NCBI RefSeq assembly: GCF_030818415.1
Contig: NZ_JAUTAE010000001.1
Coordinates: forward strand, 1,118,501 to 1,182,500
Direction of reading: 5' to 3'
Source of the DNA: Sphingomonas sp. SORGH_AS_0950
Lineage (GTDB): Bacteria > Pseudomonadota > Alphaproteobacteria > Sphingomonadales > Sphingomonadaceae
Length of the DNA: 64,000 nt
Of the stretch, positions 36,901 through 45,620 are shown in pieces. A model generated the notes under the pieces. The model did no database searches. It was given only the letters and a program-made list of their open reading frames with translations, and was not told where the DNA came from. A program made the position numbers and the translations under genes. Positions within the stretch are counted from its first letter, which is position 1, and each line of letters begins with the position of its first letter.

Positions 36901-39900
36901 TCAACCACCGAGCGGCAAGCTTTGCTCCCGGTCGCGATAGCCGGGCTTGTGCGCGGCGAGCAGCGCGTCGGGCACCGGGACGAGCCTGGGCCCCGCCGTA
37001 TAGAGCAGCGCCACCGACACCCGCTTGCCGGGAAAGATCACTTCCAGCGCGGCGGCATAGCCCGCCATCTGCGCCAGATGGAACACCGGCACATCGTCGA
37101 TGCCCCCCGGCGCGCGACGCCCGGTCTTGTAGTCGATCAGCCGGACCTCGTCGCCGTCGATCAGCAGACGGTCGACGCGCCCCGACACGACCAGGCCATT
37201 GGCCAGCGTCGCGGCGATCGGCGCCTCCGCCAGCGATCCCGGCCCGAACAGCGGCGCATAGGCCGGATCGTCCAGGATCGCGAACACCGCCTGCGTCACA
37301 TCGGCGCGCAGGCCCGCATCCTCGACCCCGGCGGCCTGCACGAGCCAGCGCTCCGCCGCGCCGCGCCGCGCATCCGGCGCGACCGGGGGCAGGCGTTCGA
37401 GCAGACAGTGGATCAACCGCCCCCGCTCCGCCGCCGCGCGCATCGCGGGGGTGGGCGGCGGGTCGGCCACCATATCCTCACCCAGCTGCGACGGCGCGAG
37501 CGGGCGCGGCGGGCGCGACTCCTGCGGCGCGGGCCGGTGGACCCAGTCGGGCAGCGCGACGTCTTCGCGCCGGGTCACGACGACCGCACCGGGGCGCGGC
37601 GCGACCGGCTCCTGCGGCCTGCGGCCCAGGAAGACGCGCGACCGACCGTCGCCCGGCTCGACCTCCGGCACGCCCAGCGCGGTCATGGCGCGGGCGCAGG
37701 TCGCGTACCAGCTGTGCATCGGCGGCACGCCCGCCGCCCGCTTGCCCAGCGCGCCCGCCACCACCAGCTGCTCCTCCGCCCGCGTCGCCGCGACGTAGAA
37801 CAGCCGCCAATGCTCGGCCAGTTCGCGCGCGGCGATCTCGGCGGCCACCGCGTCGAGCGGCCCGCCGCGTTCCTCGGCGCGCGGCGGAAAGACGGGAATG
37901 GGCTGCGCCCCCGGCTCGGGCGTCCAGCGCAGGATCGAACGCGGGCTCGCGGTCGGGTCGGCGGTGGCGTCGGCCAGGATGACCAGCGGCGCCTGCAACC
38001 CCTTGGACCCATGCGCGGTCATCACCCGCACCGCGTCCAGCGGCGCGGAGGGGTCGCGCACGATCTCGACATCGCCCCGGTCGAACCAGTCGAGGAAGCG
38101 TTGCAGCGAGGGCGTCGTCGTACTCTCGAAGGTCAGCGCGGCGCCCAGCAGCTCCTCGATCGGGTCGCGCGCCTCGGTCCCCAACCGGCGGATCAGCTTG
38201 CGGCGGCCGTCGAGCGGCCCCGACAGCAGTTCCTCGAGGAATTGATAGGGTGTCGACACGTCGGCGCGCGCCAGCATCTGGCGAAGCGGCGCGAGGTCCT
38301 CGGCGGGCAGCGTCCGGGTCAGATGCGCCCATAGCGCACCGCGTGCCCGGTGCCCCGCCGCCATCAGCCGCTCCTGCGACCAGCCGATCAGCGGCGACAC
38401 CAGCAGCGCGGCCAGCGACAGATCGTCCTCGGGCTGCAACACGAAGCGCACCGCCGCCAGCAGGTCCTGCACCGCCAGCGGCGCGTTCAGCCGCAGCCGG
38501 TCGACGCCCGCCACCGGCACCCCCTCGGCATAGAGGCGCGCGACGATCAGCGAGGCAAGGTCACCGCGCCGCTTGACCAGGATCATGATGTCCTGCGGCT
38601 CAAGACGGCGGCCCTTGCTCTCCAGCATCACGCCATCGTCCAGCCAGCCGCGCACGGCGCGCGCGATGTCGGTGGCGACCTTGCGCACCGCATCGTCGAT
38701 CCAGCCTTCCTCGTCCTCGTCGCTGCCCCCCGCCGCGACCGGCGGCCACAGGGTGATGCGACCGGGGCCCTTCACCTCGCTGGCGTGGCGCTCCACCGCA
38801 TGCCCCATGCCCATGCCGGGTTCGCCCAGCGCCTCGATCGCCGCATCGACGAACTCGAGGATCGGCGTGGTCGAGCGGAAGCTGTGGGTCAGCGACAGCT
38901 GGTTGAACGGCAGACCGCGTTCGTCCTCGGGCCAGTCGTCATCACCCGCCACCTCGTCCGCACGGCGCGAGAAATGCAGCTCGGCCGCCTGGAAGTTGAT
39001 CGGGTCGGTCCCCTGGAAACCGAAGATCGCCTGTTTATGGTCGCCAACGGTGAACAGCGTCCGCGTCGAGGGCGCGTAAAGGCCACGCCCGACGAAGAAC
39101 TCGTCGGCCAGCGCGCGGACGATCCGCCACTGATGCGCATTGGTGTCCTGCGCCTCGTCGATCAGCACATGCTCGGTCACCTGGTCGAGCTTGTAGCGGA
39201 CCCATTCGCCGATGCCCGGCCGCTCGAGCAGATCGACGGTGGTGCGGATCAGGTCGTCGAAATCGACCGCCCCGATCGCCCGCTTGGACAATGTATAGGC
39301 CCGCGCATAGTCGCGCCCCACGGTCAGCGCATCGGCGAGCAGGTCGGCATGACGCGCGCGGGCGGCGAGGCCCAGCAGGTGACGGCACGCCTCGCCCAGT
39401 TCGCGTGCCATATCCTCATAATCGGGATCGGCATCGGTCAGCTTCTTGGAGGCCTTGCGCGGCTCGCCCTTGGCGGTGAAGACCGTGCCCATCAGCTCTT
39501 CGAGCCCGGCGACGCGACCCGCCCGGTCGCTGCCGATCCAGCACTCCATCGCCGCCGCCGCCTTGTCGCCGGTCGCGGTGCCCCAGGCGCGGTTCGCGCC
39601 CGCCAGCCGGATGACGGCATCCTCGTCGATATCCTCGACGCCGTCCGCGATAGCCTCGTCGATATCGCCCGAGGGCAGGTCGAGCGCACGGCGCAACCAG
39701 GGCTGGATGCCGGTGGGCAGCGCCTCCAGCGCACCGGGCGCGCGGGCGCAGGCGGCCAGGAACGCCTCCGCCCCGCCCTCGCCCAGCCGCAGCGACAGCG
39801 CGCCGACCGTCTCGACCGGGCCGACCCGGCCTTCGCGCTCGGCGGTCTCCAGCATCCGCGCCAGCGCCTCGCGCGCCAGCACCGCCTCTTCGCGCGCCTC

Positions 39901-40356
39901 CAGCGGGCGGAAACCGGGGGCGAGGCCCGCCTCGACCGGAAAGGCCGCCAGCAGCCCCTGGCAAAAGCCGTGGATCGTCTGGATACGCAGGCCGCCGCCC
40001 GGCGCGTCGAGCACGCGCGCGAACAACGTCCGCGCCCGCTCGCGCAGGTCGGGGGTCGCGGTCTCGCCCAGCGCCTTCAGATCGGCGAACAGCTCGGTCT
40101 CGGGCATCCGCACCCAGGCGGCGAGGCGGCTGTTGATCCGCTGCGCCATCTCGGCCGCGCCCGCCTTGGTGAAGGTCAGGCACAGGATCGCCTCGGGCGC
40201 GACGCCGCGCAGCAACAGGCGGAACACGCGCGCGGCCAACACCTGGGTCTTGCCGGTGCCGGCCGAGGCGGACAGCCAGACATGCGCGGCGGGGTCGCTG
40301 GCGGCGGCCTGATCGCCCTTTAGCGGGGGCAGGTTCGCCATGGGCCGCGCGCTCAT
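36901..40356 (-). CDS. addA: AddA subunit of the AddAB helicase-nuclease
   Basis: The 1151-residue UvrD-type helicase and nuclease works with AddB to resect double-strand breaks for RecA loading. Walker A is SASAGTGKTQVLAARV near residue 31, followed by UvrD motifs including LTFTKAGAAEMAQRI, DEAQDTNAHQW and VMTAHGSKGLQAPLVILAD. The C-terminal RecB-type nuclease has VRLIDYKTGRRAPGG and FHLAQMAGYAAAL. Length is typical of alphaproteobacterial AddA. addB lies directly upstream, but a 138-base gap with a palindromic repeat separates them. Confidence 0.97.
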   Translation of the reverse strand: MSARPMANLPPLKGDQAAASDPAAHVWLSASAGTGKTQVLAARVFRLLLRGVAPEAILCLTFTKAGAAEMAQRINSRLAAWVRMPETELFADLKALGETATPDLRERARTLFARVLDAPGGGLRIQTIHGFCQGLLAAFPVEAGLAPGFRPLEAREEAVLAREALARMLETAEREGRVGPVETVGALSLRLGEGGAEAFLAACARAPGALEALPTGIQPWLRRALDLPSGDIDEAIADGVEDIDEDAVIRLAGANRAWGTATGDKAAAAMECWIGSDRAGRVAGLEELMGTVFTAKGEPRKASKKLTDADPDYEDMARELGEACRHLLGLAARARHADLLADALTVGRDYARAYTLSKRAIGAVDFDDLIRTTVDLLERPGIGEWVRYKLDQVTEHVLIDEAQDTNAHQWRIVRALADEFFVGRGLYAPSTRTLFTVGDHKQAIFGFQGTDPINFQAAELHFSRRADEVAGDDDWPEDERGLPFNQLSLTHSFRSTTPILEFVDAAIEALGEPGMGMGHAVERHASEVKGPGRITLWPPVAAGGSDEDEEGWIDDAVRKVATDIARAVRGWLDDGVMLESKGRRLEPQDIMILVKRRGDLASLIVARLYAEGVPVAGVDRLRLNAPLAVQDLLAAVRFVLQPEDDLSLAALLVSPLIGWSQERLMAAGHRARGALWAHLTRTLPAEDLAPLRQMLARADVSTPYQFLEELLSGPLDGRRKLIRRLGTEARDPIEELLGAALTFESTTTPSLQRFLDWFDRGDVEIVRDPSAPLDAVRVMTAHGSKGLQAPLVILADATADPTASPRSILRWTPEPGAQPIPVFPPRAEERGGPLDAVAAEIAARELAEHWRLFYVAATRAEEQLVVAGALGKRAAGVPPMHSWYATCARAMTALGVPEVEPGDGRSRVFLGRRPQEPVAPRPGAVVVTRREDVALPDWVHRPAPQESRPPRPLAPSQLGEDMVADPPPTPAMRAAAERGRLIHCLLERLPPVAPDARRGAAERWLVQAAGVEDAGLRADVTQAVFAILDDPAYAPLFGPGSLAEAPIAATLANGLVVSGRVDRLLIDGDEVRLIDYKTGRRAPGGIDDVPVFHLAQMAGYAAALEVIFPGKRVSVALLYTAGPRLVPVPDALLAAHKPGYRDREQSLPLGG

Positions 40357-40389
40357 GCGGCATGCTCCGGGCGGCGGGAGTCCCGTGCG

Positions 40390-40461
40390 CTTCGACTTCG
40401 CTCAGCGTGAACGGAGGTAGGACCCAAGCCCCCGCTCCGTTCAGCCTGAGCGAAGTCGAAG
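40390..40461. repeat. Type D palindromic element inside the addBA operon
   Basis: Two 25-base arms (left CTTCGACTTCGCTCAGCG..., right its reverse complement with 23 of 25 matching) enclose a 22-base loop in the gap between addB and addA. The same arm sequence recurs at 53268-53292 and 53337-53361. In the transcript it would form a long hairpin. Confidence 0.8.
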
Positions 40462-40494
40462 GCCACGCCATCACGCGCGAACACAGCCCAGAAT

Positions 40495-43449
40495 TTACCG
40501 ATCACGGCCATACCATTCATCCCGCCGCATCAGCTGGTCATACTCCGCATAAGGCGCATATTCGGGCACCAGCTTGGCGGTGAACGGCGCGTCCCCGGTC
40601 AGCCATTGCCCGGCCGCCTCGGCGAAATTCGACGCCGCGATGGCGACGAACTCGTCGGTGCGGATCCGCTCGCGCTTGCCGTCGGGGTCGACCGGGGTGG
40701 CGATATAGCCCAGCCCCTCGCGTCCGCGCCCCAGCGACCAATATTCGAAACCGCCCGCCTTGCCCGACACGCCCTCGAACCCGCCACGCTCGGCGATCAG
40801 GCCCAGCAGCCCGAGTTGCAGGCTGAACCCCTCGCGCACCGCTGTGGTGGAGGGCGGCTTGCCGGTCTTGTAGTCGATCACCACCAGCGCGCCGTCCGCC
40901 GACTTATCGATCCGGTCGAACCGCCCGGTTAGGGTGACGCCCGCCAGCTTGGCCTCGCCCTTGCCTTCCGCGCTCAGGACATGGCGGCCCTCGGCGGCCT
41001 TGGCGGCGACCTCGGCGGCGATCCAGTCGATCGCCTCGATCAGACGCGGCTGCCACAGCGCGCGCATCATCGGATGGGTCCGCTGGTCGCGCAGCATCGC
41101 CAGCGCACGCGGGCGAAGCGCCGAGACGTCGCAACGGTCCACCTTCCACCACATCTCCAGAATGTCGTGGACGGCGGTGCCGCGCCACGCCGCGCTGGGA
41201 TCGGCATCGACCGGATCGAGCGGCGACAGGCGGAGCACCCGGCGCGCGTAGAAGGCGTAAGGATCGGCCTTCAGCCGGTCGACCTCGGTCACCGATATGG
41301 TCGTGGGGCGCAGCGCGGCGGGCGGCCTGGGCGCGGGGCGATCCGCCGGGGTATAGTCGTCGGGCCGGTCGAGCCGTTCCGCCCAGCGCGCGAGGGTCGG
41401 ATGCGCCTCGAACCGGTCGCCCGCCATCGCCTGAAGCCGCAGCCAGAAGCGCGAGGCGAGCGTCGGCCCGCTGGCGTCGCGGCGCGCGCGGGTCAGGATC
41501 GCGCGCGGCGCGCCCATCGCCTGTGCCAGGTCATGCGCGGCGATGCCGATCCGCTGCTCCAGGCCCACCAGCCCCAGCAGCGAGCGGATGCGCGGCGCCA
41601 GCCACGGATCGGGTGCGGGCCGCCCCGGCCAGACGCCTTCATTCAGACCGCCCGCGATCATCAGGTCGGCGGTCTGGAGGCGCGCCTCGATCGGGCCATA
41701 GATGGCGAGGCGCGGATGCTGCCCCTCGCGGGGGATGGCGCGCACCGCGATCTCGTCGAACAGGCTGCGCAGCAGGCCCGGCAATTCGGCGGGATCGACG
41801 CGCGCGGGGCCATGATCGGCCTGTTCCTCATAGCCCGCCAGGAATTCCGCCGCCGCACGCCCCGCCGGTCCGGTCCACAGCGCGTCGCCGCACAGGCTCT
41901 GCCCGCATTCGCGCAGACAGGCGAGCAGGGTGCGCAGGCCCTGCGGCCCGTCGCCAAAGGTCCGCCCCACCGCCTCCAGCATCGGCGCGGCCAGGCTCCA
42001 GAAGGCGGCGGCGGTCGGCTTGTCGGCGACATGCGCGGCGATCCCGTCCAGCCCCGGCGCCGGACGCGGCCCCCGGAGCGCCCGGTCGAGCGCACGCACG
42101 CCGTCCAACCACGCCACCCGGTCCATCTCACCACGGATCAGCGGATGCTTGAGCAGCGCCAGCAGCGGCAGGGGCGCGAAATGCTGCGCCGCCGCCTCGG
42201 CCAGCTGGAGCAGGAACGTCCCCGGCAGCAGGATCGACAAAGGCCGCCCCGCCGTATCGTCGATCAGGATGTTCCACCGCCGACAATGCGCCGCCACCCG
42301 CCGCGCCAGCGCGCGATCGGGGGTGACGAGCGCCGCCGTGCGACCCGGCTCCTCGATCGCCTCGCGCAGCGCCAGTGCGATCGCCTGGGCTTCCTCGGCG
42401 GGGGTGGCGAGCTCGATGGTCGACACGCCCGACAGCCGCCGGTCCTCAGCGGGCATCTCGGTCCACTTGGCCGTAAAGTCCGCCGGGGCCATGGCATTGG
42501 CGATGGCGCGGCCGCGCACCGGCCCCGCGTCATAATCGCCGCCGCCGCGCCACACCGTCACCTCGCCCCGCCCGACGCTCATCCGGTCGAGCAGCAGCTT
42601 CAGTGCATATTGCGGATGCGTCTCGATCGATCGCCGGGTGCGGCCGGTATCGGGGTCGGACTTGTGGGGGCCGAGCGCGTCCCATTCCTCGTCGGGCATG
42701 GTCAGGTCCAGCCCGGCGAACACCACCGATCCCCCCGGCATCTCCGACACGCAGCGCAGCAGCCGTGCGACCGCAGGGGCGGTGTCGGTGACGCCCGCCG
42801 CGCAGACGAACCCGGCGGGCTGCGCCTCGGCCCAGCGCGCGGTGATCCGGTCGAGCAGCAGCGTCCGCCGCTTCGCCGCATCGATCCGCCCCATCTTCGC
42901 GAGCACCGCGGGCCAGCGGTCGAGCACCACCGAGAAGGTCGCCAGCGCCGATTGCCAATGCTCGGTCAGTTCGGGCCCCAGGTCGAGCGCCGCGAGTTTG
43001 GCCGGATCGACCTCCTCGACCAGCATCTGGTCCAGCGTGCGCGCCAGATCGCCCGCCAGCCGCACCGCCTCGGCCGCCGTGACCGGCTGACCGGCGCGCT
43101 GGCGTTCCTGCTCGACCAGCCGGGCCAGGATCATCCGGCGTGCGGAGGGCGCGATGGCGGGCGGCGGCGGCGCCTCGGCATCCGCCGGATCGATCGCGGA
43201 GCCCGCCGCCTCGCCCAGTTCGGGATCGCCCAGCGCCACCATGCGCGGCAGGATCAGGCCGCCGCCGCTGGCGCGCACGAACGCCTCGGTCACGGCGCGG
43301 ACGCCGCGATTGGTCGGCAGCAGGATCATGCCCTGCGCCAGCACCAGCGGATCGCCGCCGGTGCGCCGCATCAGCCCCGCGACCAGCGCATCGGCGAACC
43401 CGCGATGCGCCGGGATCGTGTGCAGCCTCGGGCGGCGCGGCTCAGCCAT
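40495..43449 (-). CDS. addB: AddB subunit of the AddAB helicase-nuclease
   Basis: The 984-residue partner of AddA recognises recombination hotspots and carries the second nuclease. The N-terminal region begins IPAHRGFADALVAGLM and has ILLPTNRGVRAVTEAFVR in place of a functional Walker A, normal for the alphaproteobacterial form. Sequence such as LMIAGGLNEGVWPGRPAPDPW is typical of AddB. The C-terminal PD-(D/E)XK nuclease has LVVIDYKTGKPPSTTA followed by FSLQLGLLG. Its start overlaps the stop of murU by eight bases, so it continues the divL-tsaE-amgK-murU transcript. Confidence 0.95.
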   Translation of the reverse strand: MAEPRRPRLHTIPAHRGFADALVAGLMRRTGGDPLVLAQGMILLPTNRGVRAVTEAFVRASGGGLILPRMVALGDPELGEAAGSAIDPADAEAPPPPAIAPSARRMILARLVEQERQRAGQPVTAAEAVRLAGDLARTLDQMLVEEVDPAKLAALDLGPELTEHWQSALATFSVVLDRWPAVLAKMGRIDAAKRRTLLLDRITARWAEAQPAGFVCAAGVTDTAPAVARLLRCVSEMPGGSVVFAGLDLTMPDEEWDALGPHKSDPDTGRTRRSIETHPQYALKLLLDRMSVGRGEVTVWRGGGDYDAGPVRGRAIANAMAPADFTAKWTEMPAEDRRLSGVSTIELATPAEEAQAIALALREAIEEPGRTAALVTPDRALARRVAAHCRRWNILIDDTAGRPLSILLPGTFLLQLAEAAAQHFAPLPLLALLKHPLIRGEMDRVAWLDGVRALDRALRGPRPAPGLDGIAAHVADKPTAAAFWSLAAPMLEAVGRTFGDGPQGLRTLLACLRECGQSLCGDALWTGPAGRAAAEFLAGYEEQADHGPARVDPAELPGLLRSLFDEIAVRAIPREGQHPRLAIYGPIEARLQTADLMIAGGLNEGVWPGRPAPDPWLAPRIRSLLGLVGLEQRIGIAAHDLAQAMGAPRAILTRARRDASGPTLASRFWLRLQAMAGDRFEAHPTLARWAERLDRPDDYTPADRPAPRPPAALRPTTISVTEVDRLKADPYAFYARRVLRLSPLDPVDADPSAAWRGTAVHDILEMWWKVDRCDVSALRPRALAMLRDQRTHPMMRALWQPRLIEAIDWIAAEVAAKAAEGRHVLSAEGKGEAKLAGVTLTGRFDRIDKSADGALVVIDYKTGKPPSTTAVREGFSLQLGLLGLIAERGGFEGVSGKAGGFEYWSLGRGREGLGYIATPVDPDGKRERIRTDEFVAIAASNFAEAAGQWLTGDAPFTAKLVPEYAPYAEYDQLMRRDEWYGRDR

Positions 43450-44197
43450 CCGCGAGGATCAGTTCCGTCTGCGGAATGGCGCGCGGCGTGCCGACATCGA
43501 ACCACAGCCCCTGATGCACCTGGCCATAGGCGCGCCCGGCCGCGATCGCGCGGTCCCAGAACAGGTTGGTCGAAAAGGCCCCTTCGGGCGCATCGGCGAT
43601 GATCCGGGGATGCAGGATCTGGAGCCCGGTATAGGAGAAGGGCGCGACCCGGCCGGGCCTGCGCCGCCCGGTGATCCGGCCATCGGCGCCCAGATGGAAA
43701 TCGCCCTGCCCCTGATGATTGTGCGCGCGCGCCAGCGGCACCATCAGCAGCAGCGCGTCCATCGCGGCCTCGTCCCAGCGCGATGCCAGCAGGCGGATCG
43801 CGTCGACCGGCCCGTCGACCCACAGATTGTCGCTGTTGACCACCAGCACCGGCGCATCCCCCAGCAGCGGCCGCGCCTTGACCAGCCCGCCGCCGGTTTC
43901 CAGCAACTGGTCGCGCTCGTCCGAGATGACGATCTCGATCTCCGGGAACCGGTCGCGCAGATGCGCCTCCAGCTGGTCCGCCAGGTAATGGACATTGACC
44001 ACCGCCCGCTCGACGCCCGCTGCGACCAGCCGGTCGAAGACATGGTCGATCAGCGGCTTGCCCGCCACCGATACCAGCGGCTTGGGCCGGGTCGCGGTCA
44101 GCGGGCGCATCCGCTTGCCGATCCCCGCCGCCATCACCATCGCGGTGCGCGGCACGAGGCCCGCCGGGGTGGGCCGAATGGAAAGCTGTCGGGTCAT
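43442..44197 (-). CDS. murU: N-acetylmuramate 1-phosphate uridylyltransferase MurU
   Basis: The 251-residue nucleotidyltransferase makes UDP-MurNAc from MurNAc-1-phosphate, letting recycled muramic acid re-enter peptidoglycan synthesis and bypass MurA (the fosfomycin target). The signature AMVMAAGIGKRMRPLT followed by PKPL is clear near residue 20. VNVHYLADQLEAHL and LLETGGGLVKARPLLG are family segments, and Mg-binding Asp is in VVNSDNLWVDGP. The start at ATG 44197 overlaps amgK by four bases (ATGA); pairing with AmgK is what separates it from general sugar-1-phosphate transferases. Confidence 0.93.
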   Translation of the reverse strand: MTRQLSIRPTPAGLVPRTAMVMAAGIGKRMRPLTATRPKPLVSVAGKPLIDHVFDRLVAAGVERAVVNVHYLADQLEAHLRDRFPEIEIVISDERDQLLETGGGLVKARPLLGDAPVLVVNSDNLWVDGPVDAIRLLASRWDEAAMDALLLMVPLARAHNHQGQGDFHLGADGRITGRRRPGRVAPFSYTGLQILHPRIIADAPEGAFSTNLFWDRAIAAGRAYGQVHQGLWFDVGTPRAIPQTELILADG

Positions 44198-45186
44198 TCG
44201 CCGTCGCCCCGCGATGCAAGGACATGGGGATCGCCGCGCAACTCGGGCGGCACATTGTCGTCGAACCAGGCCGCGACCGGCGCCAGCACCGGCTGCGACA
44301 GATCGCGTTCCAGATAGGCCCAGACTCGCGGGCAGAGCGCGGCGTAACGCGGCTTGCCGTCGCGCTTCCACAACCGGGTGAAGATGCCCAGGATCTTGGC
44401 GTTCCGCTGCGCGCCCAGGACATGATAGGCGTTCAGGAACGCATCCCCCTCGCCCGTCGCGCCCAGATAGCGTTCCAGCATCGCCTGCTCGATCGACGGT
44501 TCGACATCGCGCCGCGCGTCCTGAAGCAGCGAGACGAGGTCATAGGCGGCATGCCCTGCCAGCGCGTCCTGAAAGTCGAGCAGCCCCAGCGTCCGCATCG
44601 GCCCGACCAGCATCAGATTCTCGACATGATAATCGCGCAGCACGGTGACGGGATTGTCGGCGATGGCATGGGCGAACACCCGGTCCCAGGCAGCGCGATA
44701 GCCCTCGACATCGACATCCAGGCCGACGGTGGGCGTGTACCATTCGGGGAACAGCGCCGCCTCGCGGTGAAGGACGGCGGCATCATAGGGGGCCAGCCCC
44801 TCGGGCGCGTGGCCGCGCAGCGCGGCGAGCAGGTCGACCGCATCGCTATAGAGCTTCGCCGTCGCGTCGGGATCGGCCTCGATCGCCTCGCGCATCCGGT
44901 CGTCGCCGAAATCCTCGATCAGGACCAGCCCGCGCACCTCGTCCGCCCCCAGGATCGCGGGCGCGGCAAAGCCCCGGCCGACCAGCCAGCGCGCGATCGC
45001 GATGAAGGGGCGCGGGTCCTCATGCGGCGGCGGCGCGTCCATCAGGACGGCGCTGTGGCCAGCGCGCGTGACGCGGAAATAACGGCGGAACGAGGCGTCA
45101 CCGGCGAGCGGCGCGATCACCGCCCCCTCCCATCCGACGCTTGCAAGAAAGGCGGCGGCGTCCGCCGGCGGGGTCATATCGGCCAT
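44194..45186 (-). CDS. amgK: N-acetylmuramate/N-acetylglucosamine kinase AmgK
   Basis: The 330-residue kinase of the aminoglycoside phosphotransferase fold phosphorylates the anomeric hydroxyl of MurNAc, feeding MurU. The family start APLAGDASFRRYFRV, the catalytic loop LRDYHVENLML and the Mg-binding GLLDFQDALAGHAAYDLVSLLQDAR are all present. ATG 45186 has GGGAAG upstream; ATG 45177 would give an ATGA overlap with tsaE and is equally possible. It overlaps murU at its 3' end. The cluster order tsaE-amgK-murU is common in Gram-negative bacteria. Confidence 0.94.
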   Translation of the reverse strand: MADMTPPADAAAFLASVGWEGAVIAPLAGDASFRRYFRVTRAGHSAVLMDAPPPHEDPRPFIAIARWLVGRGFAAPAILGADEVRGLVLIEDFGDDRMREAIEADPDATAKLYSDAVDLLAALRGHAPEGLAPYDAAVLHREAALFPEWYTPTVGLDVDVEGYRAAWDRVFAHAIADNPVTVLRDYHVENLMLVGPMRTLGLLDFQDALAGHAAYDLVSLLQDARRDVEPSIEQAMLERYLGATGEGDAFLNAYHVLGAQRNAKILGIFTRLWKRDGKPRYAALCPRVWAYLERDLSQPVLAPVAAWFDDNVPPELRGDPHVLASRGDGE

Positions 45187-45620
45187 CGCGCTTCCCAGCC
45201 CGAGGGGACCATGGCTGTCAAGACACGTCCGCCATCCGGATCCATCTCCAGCGCCAGCGCCAGCGCCTGCGGCCAGGCATCGGGGCCCGCGCGGTCGGGC
45301 CATTCGACGACCAGCGCCGAGTCCCACAATGCTTCGTCCAGCCCCAGCTCCTCCAGCTGTTCGGGCCCGTCGAGCCGGTAGAGATCGACATGCAGCACGG
45401 GGAAGGCCGTTTCGGGCGGGGCATAGGGCTGGACGATCGCGAAGCTCGGGCTCGGCGCCTCGCCGGGCAGGCCGAGCGCCGCCAGCAGCCCGCGCGCCAG
45501 GCTGGTCTTGCCCGCGCCCAGCGTGCCGGTCAGCGTCACCACGTCGCCGGGGCGGAGATGCGCGGCCAGGCGGCGGCCGAAATCCTCGGTGGCGGCGGCA
45601 TCGGCCAGCCGGATCGTCAT
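45174..45620 (-). CDS. tsaE: tRNA threonylcarbamoyladenosine synthesis ATPase TsaE
   Basis: The 148-residue P-loop ATPase drives the TsaBDE complex that makes t6A37 in ANN-reading tRNAs. Walker A is GTLGAGKTSLARGLL near residue 32, followed by SPSFAIVQPY (the conserved SPTF-type motif) and VLHVDLYRLDGPEQLEELGLDE. The Walker B-type VVEWPDRAG closes the core. Its start overlaps the divL stop (ATGA), and its end overlaps amgK. Confidence 0.96.
   Translation of the reverse strand: MTIRLADAAATEDFGRRLAAHLRPGDVVTLTGTLGAGKTSLARGLLAALGLPGEAPSPSFAIVQPYAPPETAFPVLHVDLYRLDGPEQLEELGLDEALWDSALVVEWPDRAGPDAWPQALALALEMDPDGGRVLTAMVPSGWEARWPI

Noticed and set aside
36922..43602. Three long rightward open frames (470, 657 and 873 codons)
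   Set aside because: Antisense shadows of addA and addB, Arg/Gln/His-rich and without motifs.
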